NCBI GenBank assembly: GCA_036556425.1
Contig: DATBJJ010000141.1
Span: forward strand, 62,001 to 126,000
Length of the DNA stretch: 64,000 nucleotides
Direction: 5' to 3'
DNA from: DATBJJ01 sp036556425
Lineage (GTDB): Bacteria > Acidobacteriota > Vicinamibacteria > Vicinamibacterales > 2-12-FULL-66-21
In this document: piece after piece, positions 1-7,241 of the stretch
How positions within the stretch are numbered: the stretch's first letter is position 1
Layout: every line of letters begins with the position of its first letter
The notes under the pieces: generated by a model
Database searches by the model: none
What the model was told of the DNA's origin: nothing
Seen by the model: only the letters and a program-made list of their open reading frames with translations
Program-made: the position numbers and the translations under genes

Positions 1-1
1 T

Positions 2-892
2 TTCGGGTACGCCGCGATCCTGATCGGCCTCTACGTCATCCTCCTCGCGGGCATCGGCATCGTCCTCGGGCACGTCGAAGCGCACCTCGCCGGCGTCGAG
101 GAGTTCGAGCAGCCGCTCGTGTCGGAAGTCGCGTATCAGAATCGCGCGTATGAAGTCGTGCTCGATCTCGCGCTCGTCGGGCTCGCGTACTACACGGCGT
201 TCCGCTTCCGCTTCCGCGAACCGGAGTTCACGCACTTCCTGCCGTACTTCGCCGCGTCGTTCCCGCTCGTGCTCGTCTGTCAGCTCGCCGGCCTCGCAAT
301 GGCCGGGAAGTACCGGCAGGTCTGGCGCACGTTCGGCGCGCGGGAGCTGATTGGCATCATTCAGGGCGTCGCGACCGGCTTCGGGTTGTCGGCCGTCCTG
401 ATCCTGTATCTCTACTCGTTCGAGGGCTTCTCGCGCGCGGTCTTCGCGATCGATGCCGTCGTGCTCGTGTTCCTGCTCGTGGGCTCGCGCGTGGCGATCA
501 GCTCGGCGGACGAGTACCTGCGGCGGCGCCGCGGCACCGGCAAGCCGATTCTGATCTACGGCGCGGGCGTCGGGGGCGCGCTGCTGGTGCGCGTGCTGCT
601 GGAGGATCGGCTGCACGCGCTGCTGCCGGTCGGCTTCATCGACGACGACCCCGCGAAGCGGCGGCTGCGGCTCGAGGGTGTGCCGGTGGTCGGCACGTTC
701 GCGGACCTCGAGGCGATTCTCTCGAAGAAGCAGATCGCGGAAGTGATCGTCAGCACCAAGTCGATCGATCGCGCCCGCGTCGCCGAAACGGCTGCCCTGT
801 GCCGCAGCCACGGCGTGGACATTCGCGCGATGCGCTTCGCGCTGGAGGAGATCGGCCCCGTACCTGCCATTCGTCATGTCCAGGGTCGCTGA
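2..892 (+). CDS. C-terminal part of a membrane polyprenyl-phosphate sugar transferase/Rossmann fusion (5' truncated)
   Basis: The frame is open to the left edge, so the start is missing; 296 residues are visible. It begins with a hydrophobic helix that could be the last helix of a WecA/MraY-type sugar-phosphate transferase. About four membrane helices of the CapD N-terminal kind follow, then a Rossmann nucleotide-binding region with a glycine-rich loop (IYGAGVGGALL, about residues 144-154). The order suggests a membrane enzyme that starts glycan synthesis on a lipid carrier, with a fused CoA/NAD-binding-like domain. The transferase assignment rests on a short remnant and on context. The Rossmann part lacks the YxxxK catalytic portion of CapD enzymes and stops soon after the dinucleotide fold. 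The stop overlaps the start of the next gene, so the two are probably cotranscribed. Confidence 0.6.
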   Translation, partial: FGYAAILIGLYVILLAGIGIVLGHVEAHLAGVEEFEQPLVSEVAYQNRAYEVVLDLALVGLAYYTAFRFRFREPEFTHFLPYFAASFPLVLVCQLAGLAMAGKYRQVWRTFGARELIGIIQGVATGFGLSAVLILYLYSFEGFSRAVFAIDAVVLVFLLVGSRVAISSADEYLRRRRGTGKPILIYGAGVGGALLVRVLLEDRLHALLPVGFIDDDPAKRRLRLEGVPVVGTFADLEAILSKKQIAEVIVSTKSIDRARVAETAALCRSHGVDIRAMRFALEEIGPVPAIRHVQGR

Positions 893-1718
893 GCCCTTGG
901 AACACGTCATGGTCAACCGTACGGCGGAAGCGCCTTCGATCCGGCGCACGCTCGTCGGCCTGCATCGGTACCGCCACCTGCTGCGCAATCTCGTTCTCAA
1001 GGACCTCAAGCTGAAGTACCGAGGCTCGGTGATCGGGTTCCTCTGGTCGCTCGCGAACCCGATCCTGATGGCGGTGGTCTACACGATCGCCTTCAGGCAA
1101 ATCCTGCAGCTTCGATCGGAGGGCTTTGTCTTCTATCTCATGCTCGGCCTGCTCGCGTGGACGTTCTTCGCGAGCTCGGCGAGCATGTCGACCGGCGCGA
1201 TCGTCGACAACGGCGGATTGGTGAAGAGCGTGTGGTTCCCGCGCGCGATTCTGCCGACGGCCACGGTGCTGTTCAACCTCGCGCAATACGTGCTGAGCGT
1301 GCTGGTGATCCTGCCGCTCATGCTGGCGTGGTACGGCATTCCGCCGGCGCCGCCGATGCTGCTTTTTCCGATCTTCGTCGGCCTGCAGTTGGTGTTCACG
1401 ATCGGCGTCGCGCTGATCCTCGCCACCGGATCGGCGTTCTTGCGCGACGTGCGTCATCTCGTCGAGATCGCGATTACGATGCTCTTCTGGATGACCCCGA
1501 TCGTGTACGAGGTGGAGAGCCTGCGCGATCCCTTCCGGCGGATCATCCTGTTGACGCCCATGTCGCCCTACGTCGCGGCGTACCAGGACATCTTCTATTA
1601 CCAGCGTTGGCCGGATCTCGCGATCTGGGCGACCGCGATCGGCTACGCCGGAGGAGCAGCCGCGATCGGCCTGTGGCTGATCGTGCGCAACGAAGATCAT
1701 TTCGCGGAGCAGGTCTGA
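876..1718 (+). CDS. wzm: ABC-2 type polysaccharide exporter permease (Wzm)
   Basis: Membrane half of an ABC transporter that moves a lipid-linked polysaccharide across the inner membrane. The 280 residues match the usual Wzm/KpsM size. An amphipathic N-terminal stretch (LVLKDLKLKYRGSVIGFLW, around residues 40-58) typical of ABC-2 permeases precedes about six membrane helices. An alternative ATG at 909 has a GGA element about 7 nt upstream, and this shorter form also removes the overlap with the preceding gene. The ATPase partner follows directly (TTG at 1721), giving the classic wzm-wzt pair. No Wzx or Wzy was recognised in the window, which fits ABC-dependent export. Confidence 0.9.
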   Translation: MSRVAEPLEHVMVNRTAEAPSIRRTLVGLHRYRHLLRNLVLKDLKLKYRGSVIGFLWSLANPILMAVVYTIAFRQILQLRSEGFVFYLMLGLLAWTFFASSASMSTGAIVDNGGLVKSVWFPRAILPTATVLFNLAQYVLSVLVILPLMLAWYGIPPAPPMLLFPIFVGLQLVFTIGVALILATGSAFLRDVRHLVEIAITMLFWMTPIVYEVESLRDPFRRIILLTPMSPYVAAYQDIFYYQRWPDLAIWATAIGYAGGAAAIGLWLIVRNEDHFAEQV

Positions 1719-1720
1719 CA

Positions 1721-3190
1721 TTGTCCGCGGTCATCGAGGCGCGCGACCTCTCGAAGCGCTTCTACCTCAATCACAATCCGGCCGCGGAGCTGAAGGTCAG
1801 GGTGCTCGGCCTCTTCGACGGATCGCGGCGTCCGCGCGTCGAGGAGTTCTGGGCGCTCAAGTCGGTCTCGCTGAAGATCCAGGAAGGCGAGTCGGTCGGG
1901 CTCGTGGGGCGCAACGGCTCCGGCAAGAGCACGATGCTCAAGCTGATTGCGGGGATCCACCGGCCGACGAGCGGTCAGCTGCTCGTCGCGCGCGGCGCGC
2001 GGATCGGCAGCATGATCGAGCTCGGCACCGGCTTTCATCCCGAGCTCACCGGTCAGGAAAACGTCCTGCTGAACGCGTCCATTCACGGGCTGTCGCGCGC
2101 GGACGCGCTGCAGGTCTACGACGAGGTCGTCGCGTATTCCGGCTTGCGCCATTTCATGGACGTGCCGTTGAAGAACTATTCGTCCGGCATGCACATGCGG
2201 CTCGGGTTCGCGATTGCCGCCAACCTGGATCCGGACGTCCTGCTGCTCGACGAGATCTTCGCCGTCGGCGACGCCGACTTCCAGCGCCAGTGCATGGCGA
2301 CGCTCGAATCGTTCCAGTCGCGCGGCAAGACGCTCGTCTTCGTCTCGCACTCGTCCGCCGCGGTCCAAGCGGTCTGCCGCCGCGTGTGCCTGCTCGATCA
2401 CGGCCGACTGCTGTACGATGGCAACGTGGATGCCGGCCTGACGGAATATCGTCGCCTGGATCTGCTCTCGCCCGTCGACGGCATCGAGCCGCCAGGCGGC
2501 GCGTCCGCGATCGCACCGCCGTCGGACGCCGGCGGCTCGCGTGTCGAGCGCGGCGAGATTCACGATCCCGATCTGGCGTGGCACCGCCTCGCGGCCGGTG
2601 GAAAGTGGAGCGAGGAAGGGCTGTGGGTGTTCGAGTTCCTCAAGCGCCAGGGGCTTCGGCCCGAGCAGTACGTGCTCGACGTCGGCTGCGGGAGCCTCTC
2701 GGCCGCGAGCCACCTCCTGCGCTTCATGGAGCTGAGGCACTATTGGGGATTCGAGCGGAACATGGAGCTCTACATCGCGGGCGCGCAGATCGAGCTGCCG
2801 CGCGCGGGCCTGCGCGCCGAGCTCGGCCACTTCCTCTCGAACGACGACTTCGATCTCTCGCAGGCGCCGCCGTTCGACATGGCAATCGCGAGCTCGTTGT
2901 TCCGGAGATTGCCGCTCAACAGCGTCGCGCGCGCGATCGCGAACGTCGTGCGCGCGCTGAAGCCGGACGGGAAGTTCTTCGCGACGTGGGCCGACAATCC
3001 GGAGCCGCTGAACTTCGAGCCGATCACCAGGCCGGACGGCAGCCGCACGTACAGCGATCGCGAGCCGTTTCACTACAGCTTCGACATGCTCGCGTCGCTC
3101 GCCGACGTGGTCGGCGCCCGCGCGGAGCGGCTCGACGATCGATCGCACCCGCGCGGCGAGGCGGTCATGGTGTTGACGAGAAACCGGTAG
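1721..3190 (+). CDS. wzt: Polysaccharide ABC transporter ATPase (Wzt) fused to a SAM-dependent methyltransferase
   Basis: A 489-residue protein from a TTG start two bases after wzm. The ATPase has Walker A (GRNGSGKST, about 63-71), the Wzt-type signature YSSGM (about 153-157) in place of LSGGQ, Walker B (DVLLLDEIFAVGD, about 172-184) and a switch histidine (VFVSHS). A Gly/Pro/Ser-rich linker (about 250-280) leads to a class I methyltransferase with SAM loop VLDVGCGS at about 317. Classical Wzt proteins usually end in a beta-sandwich that recognises the modified glycan end; here a methyltransferase takes that place. In the E. coli O8/O9a systems terminal methylation stops chain growth and marks the chain for export, so this protein may combine capping with export (inference). 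The reading frame is continuous, so this is not an artefact of adjacent genes. Confidence 0.85.
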   Translation: MSAVIEARDLSKRFYLNHNPAAELKVRVLGLFDGSRRPRVEEFWALKSVSLKIQEGESVGLVGRNGSGKSTMLKLIAGIHRPTSGQLLVARGARIGSMIELGTGFHPELTGQENVLLNASIHGLSRADALQVYDEVVAYSGLRHFMDVPLKNYSSGMHMRLGFAIAANLDPDVLLLDEIFAVGDADFQRQCMATLESFQSRGKTLVFVSHSSAAVQAVCRRVCLLDHGRLLYDGNVDAGLTEYRRLDLLSPVDGIEPPGGASAIAPPSDAGGSRVERGEIHDPDLAWHRLAAGGKWSEEGLWVFEFLKRQGLRPEQYVLDVGCGSLSAASHLLRFMELRHYWGFERNMELYIAGAQIELPRAGLRAELGHFLSNDDFDLSQAPPFDMAIASSLFRRLPLNSVARAIANVVRALKPDGKFFATWADNPEPLNFEPITRPDGSRTYSDREPFHYSFDMLASLADVVGARAERLDDRSHPRGEAVMVLTRNR

Positions 3191-3204
3191 ACTCAATCAC
3201 GGTT

Positions 3205-4662
3205 GTGCCAGATCAGATCCACAAACTCGATCTCGAGACGACGGAGCGCGAGCTTGCGGACGCGCGGGAGGAGGCCCGGCGTCTCGCGCGCGAGCTGAAC
3301 GGGATCTGCGTGGAGACCGAGGCGGCGCTGAACGATCTCGATCGGCTCGTGGCGCGGTACCGCGAGGTGCAGCAGGATTCGGCCGCGACGCAGGCGAAGA
3401 TCGCGGCAATCGGCGCGAGCAATAGTTGGCGCGCGATAGAAGCGTTGCGCCGGCTCAAGACGCGGTTGGGCCTGCGCGGGAGCGCGCGGGGGGGCGCATC
3501 GGCGCCGCGCGCGCGCGGGAAGATATCGAGATTCGTCCGCACCGCGCCCCTCGGCGTCAACGTGTCCGGCTATCTCGACACGGAGAGCGGCATGGGTGAA
3601 GCGGCGCGGGCGAGCATCCGCTCCCTCGAAGCCGCCGGCGTGCCGGTCGCGCTGAACAACGTCGCCTCGCGGCTGCGCAAGCTCGATGCGTCCTACGCGT
3701 CCGCCTTCATCGACGCGAATCCGCACCCATTCAATCTCGTGCACCTCAACGCGGACAACATGGGGTGGTTCTCGGAGGGCCGCGGCAACGCGTACTTCCG
3801 CGATCGCTACACGATCGGCTACTGGTTCTGGGAGCTTGCCGACTTTCGCGAAGAATGGGTCCCGTTCTTCGGATACGTCGACGAGGTCTGGGCGGCGAGC
3901 GAGTTCGTTCGTGAGTCGTACGCGAAGTGGTCGCCCGTCCCCGTCGTGCGGATGCCGCTGCCGGTCGTGCTGCCGCCGGTCCCGCCGCTCGGCCGCACGC
4001 ACTTCGGTCTGCCGGACGATGCGACCGTGTTCTTGTACATCTTCGACGTGTCCAGTCAGATGGAACGCAAGAACCCGCTCGGCGCGATCGAGGCGTTTCG
4101 GCGCGCGTCGTTCGAACGAGGCGGCGCGGTCCTCGCGTTGAAGTTCACGAACGCCGAATACGATCGCACCGCCGTCCGTCGTCTTCACGAGCACGCCGAC
4201 GGCCTCGACGTCCGATTTCTCGACGGTTACATGGATCGCGCGGAGCTCTGCGCGCTGATCGATGCCGCCGACTGCTACGTCTCGCCCCACCGCTCCGAGG
4301 GCTTTGGCTTGACGATGCTCGAAGCGATGCGGCTGGGGAAACCCGTGATTGCGACGGCGTACTCGGGGAACCTGGACTTCATGACGCCGGACAACAGCTT
4401 CGCCGTCGGTCATCGGCTCGTGGCCCTCGAGCACGACTACGGTCCCTACATGCGCGGCGCGCGGTGGGCCGATCCGGATCTCGACGAGGTCGCGCGATTC
4501 ATGCGGCTCGTCGCGGACTATCCGGACGAAGGGCGCGCGCGCGGCGCCGTCGCGCGCGAGCAGGTGCTGCGCGAGCGCGATCCCGCGGTCACGGGCGCGG
4601 TCGTGCGGCAGCGCCTCGAGGCGATCCGATCCGCGTCTGATCCGCGAGATCCGCGTCGATGA
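3205..4662 (+). CDS. GT4-family glycosyltransferase with N-terminal coiled coil
   Basis: A 485-residue protein from a GTG start 14 bases after the previous stop; no strong ribosome site is seen. Residues about 8-75 are charged and heptad-like, probably a coiled coil. The catalytic part is GT-B: the N-lobe contains GVNVSGYLDTESGMGEAAR and the C-lobe carries the E-x7-E sugar-nucleotide motif (SPHRSEGFGLTMLEAM, about 361-376). It should use an NDP-sugar in the cytoplasm to extend the glycan; donor and acceptor are unknown. The central domain of the 12981-16610 protein is clearly related (GEAAR and SEGxGLTM motifs). The stop overlaps the next start by 4 bp (ATGA). Confidence 0.85.
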   Translation: MPDQIHKLDLETTERELADAREEARRLARELNGICVETEAALNDLDRLVARYREVQQDSAATQAKIAAIGASNSWRAIEALRRLKTRLGLRGSARGGASAPRARGKISRFVRTAPLGVNVSGYLDTESGMGEAARASIRSLEAAGVPVALNNVASRLRKLDASYASAFIDANPHPFNLVHLNADNMGWFSEGRGNAYFRDRYTIGYWFWELADFREEWVPFFGYVDEVWAASEFVRESYAKWSPVPVVRMPLPVVLPPVPPLGRTHFGLPDDATVFLYIFDVSSQMERKNPLGAIEAFRRASFERGGAVLALKFTNAEYDRTAVRRLHEHADGLDVRFLDGYMDRAELCALIDAADCYVSPHRSEGFGLTMLEAMRLGKPVIATAYSGNLDFMTPDNSFAVGHRLVALEHDYGPYMRGARWADPDLDEVARFMRLVADYPDEGRARGAVAREQVLRERDPAVTGAVVRQRLEAIRSASDPRDPRR

Positions 4663-7241
4663 ACCGTGAGACCGGCGAGGCGCTCGCGCGTGCTGAGGCG
4701 CTGCGGCTGCGGTTGCGCGAGTCGCTCAAGGAAGCGCGGCGCGCGCTGACGAGCGCCGAGGAAGCCAACCAACAACTCCATCGCGAGCTGAACCGCATGA
4801 CGGCGTCGGGCGGCCGCCGGCTGCTCGTCGGCGCCAGGACCGCCGCGACGCGCGCGACGCGCGCGGTCCGTCATCCGCTCTGGACGACCGGCACGGTCGT
4901 GCGCGGGCTCGCGTCGTCGCGCGGTCCCGCGACCGCGCGGCGCGCGCTCGAGTATCTCGTCCGCCGAACGTTTCCGCTCAGACTCTCCGCGCCGGCGCGA
5001 CGGTGGGCCGAAGGGCCGGACGAGTCGATCGCGATCCGCTGGGTTGGCCCGATCAACCTGCGCCACACGGTGCGCGAGGCGCTCCTGTGCCATCCGCCGG
5101 CCGGCGTCGAGTATCGCGCGCGCGTGCCGCCCGGATCCCGCTTCGCGTGCGACTGCGCGTTGTCGCCGCAAGTGTGGCAGGACCACCCGCCGGCGGTCGA
5201 GTTCACAGTGGCGGTTGCCGTCCCCGCCGGCGAATGGCAGCGGGAGGTCACGATCAGAATCGATCCCGGATCGCGATGGACGGATCGGCGATGGCATCAG
5301 ATTGCGATCGATCTGCCACCGACTCGGGAAGCATCGATCGATGCGATCGTGTCGCTGTCGACGAAAGTGGACTCAGCGGCGAGCGTCGGCAACGCGTGGG
5401 CGATCTTCGGCGAGCCGCGGTTCGAGTGGCGCAGGAGTCAGGCGGAGGTGCGCCGATCGATCGCCACGTTCGCGCGGCGCATCAAGAGCGACGGCGTCCA
5501 GAATTCCCTCGAGCTCCTTCGGAGCGCCGGCATCGCATCGCAAGACGCGGAGGCGTATCCGCGCTGGGTCTCGCGCAACACGCGCACCGCGGCGGAGCTC
5601 GAGCAGCTCGCAGCCGAAGTCGCGGCGCTTCCCTATCAACCGCTGATCAGCATCGTCACGCCGGTCTACAACACAGATCCGCAGTGGCTGCGCGCGTGCA
5701 TCGAGTCGGTCAAGCGCCAAGCGTACAAGAACTGGGAGCTGTGTCTCTGCGACGACGCGTCGGCGACGCCCGCAACGATCGAGGTGTTGAGGGATTACGA
5801 ATCGGATCCGCGGATTCGCGTGCGATATCTCTCGGTGAACGGCGGCATCTCGGCTGCGTCGAACGCCGCGCTGGAGCTCGCGCGCGGCGAGTTCGTCGCG
5901 CTGCTCGATCATGACGACGAGCTCGCGCCCGACGCGCTCGCGGAGGTCGTCAAGCACCTGAACGCGCATGCCGATGCGCACGTGATCTACTCGGACGAGG
6001 ACAAGCTCGATCTGCAAGGCGTCCGGTGCGACGCGTACTTCAAGCCGGACTGGTCGCACGATCACTTCCTGACGTGCATGTACGTCTGCCACCTGATGGT
6101 GCTGCGGCGCACCCTTGTGGACGAGGCCGGCGGATTCCGAACGGGCTATGAAGGCGCGCAGGATTACGATCTGCTGCTGCGCGTTCTCGATCGCCTTGGC
6201 GATCGCACCGACAAGATCCATCACATCCCGCGCATCCTGTACCACTGGCGAAAGCTTCCGGGATCCACGGCCAGCGCGGGCGCAGCAAAACCCTGGGCGC
6301 TCGACGCCGGACGCCGCGCGCTCGAGGACTACGTCAAGCGGAACCGCGTCGACGCGGAAGTGCTGCCCGGCGGCGCGCCAGGACTCTATCGCGTGCGCCG
6401 GCGCATCCGCGGCAGACCGCTCGTGTCGATCGTGATTCCGACCGCGGGAAAGCTTCGCGGCGACGGCCGCGACGTGCTCGCGCAAGCGATTCGAAGCGTC
6501 GTTCAGCACACGACCTACGACCACTACGAGCTGATCGTCGTGCTGAGCGGCGGCGGCGATCACGATCTCCCCTCGTCTTCTTATCGCGCGCTCGAAGGCA
6601 CGCGACATCAAGTCCTCAAGCTCGAGAGGCTCGGCTTGTTCAATTTCTCCGCGAGCATCAACGCCGGCGCTGCCGCCGCGTCCGGCGAGCACCTGCTGCT
6701 CTTCAACGACGACCTCGAGGCGATCGCGCCGGACTGGTTGACGTCGATGCTCGAGCTGTCGCAGGAAGATGCCATCGGCGCCGTGGCCCCAAAGCTGCTG
6801 TATCCCGACGGACGCCTTCAGCACATCGGCATCGTCCTCGGCGTCGCCGGCGTGGCCGCGCACGCGTTTCATCAACATCCGGGCGTGTCGCCGGGCTACG
6901 GCGGCAGCGCGATGATTGTCCGCAACTACTCGGCCGTCACCGCGGCGTGCCTCATGTCGAGGCGCGGCGTGTTCGAGGAAGTCGGCCGCTTCGACGAGCG
7001 ATTTCCGATCGATTTCAACGACATCGACTATTGCCTGCGCGTCAGGCGCGCGGGCTATCGCGTCGTGTACACGCCGTGGGCGCAGCTCCACCATCACGAG
7101 TCGGCCAGCTTCGGCGTCCGCCGCCAGGACTTCACGGTGCTGAGCGAAATGCGCCGGCGGTGGGCGGACGTGATCGACAACGATCCGTACTACAATCCGA
7201 ATCTCACGCGGGACTTCCCTGACTACCGCATCGATGCCTGA
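4659..7241 (+). CDS. Large glycosyltransferase with two GT2 domains
   Basis: An 860-residue, probably bifunctional cytoplasmic glycosyltransferase. Residues 1-50 look like a coiled coil. Residues about 115-260 form a beta-rich region of unknown function. GT2 domain I starts near 328 (LISIVTPVYN) with its metal motif in LLDHDDE near 416. GT2 domain II starts near 587 (LVSIVIPTAG), has FNDDLE near 681, and ends with a FDxxFxxxxNDIDYCLR motif typical of rhamnosyl/galactosyltransferase-like GT2 enzymes. Two catalytic domains in one chain often build a repeating disaccharide or two linkages in a row; which sugars are used cannot be read from sequence. It overlaps the previous gene by 4 bp and the next by 8 bp. 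Confidence 0.85.
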   Translation: MNRETGEALARAEALRLRLRESLKEARRALTSAEEANQQLHRELNRMTASGGRRLLVGARTAATRATRAVRHPLWTTGTVVRGLASSRGPATARRALEYLVRRTFPLRLSAPARRWAEGPDESIAIRWVGPINLRHTVREALLCHPPAGVEYRARVPPGSRFACDCALSPQVWQDHPPAVEFTVAVAVPAGEWQREVTIRIDPGSRWTDRRWHQIAIDLPPTREASIDAIVSLSTKVDSAASVGNAWAIFGEPRFEWRRSQAEVRRSIATFARRIKSDGVQNSLELLRSAGIASQDAEAYPRWVSRNTRTAAELEQLAAEVAALPYQPLISIVTPVYNTDPQWLRACIESVKRQAYKNWELCLCDDASATPATIEVLRDYESDPRIRVRYLSVNGGISAASNAALELARGEFVALLDHDDELAPDALAEVVKHLNAHADAHVIYSDEDKLDLQGVRCDAYFKPDWSHDHFLTCMYVCHLMVLRRTLVDEAGGFRTGYEGAQDYDLLLRVLDRLGDRTDKIHHIPRILYHWRKLPGSTASAGAAKPWALDAGRRALEDYVKRNRVDAEVLPGGAPGLYRVRRRIRGRPLVSIVIPTAGKLRGDGRDVLAQAIRSVVQHTTYDHYELIVVLSGGGDHDLPSSSYRALEGTRHQVLKLERLGLFNFSASINAGAAAASGEHLLLFNDDLEAIAPDWLTSMLELSQEDAIGAVAPKLLYPDGRLQHIGIVLGVAGVAAHAFHQHPGVSPGYGGSAMIVRNYSAVTAACLMSRRGVFEEVGRFDERFPIDFNDIDYCLRVRRAGYRVVYTPWAQLHHHESASFGVRRQDFTVLSEMRRRWADVIDNDPYYNPNLTRDFPDYRIDA

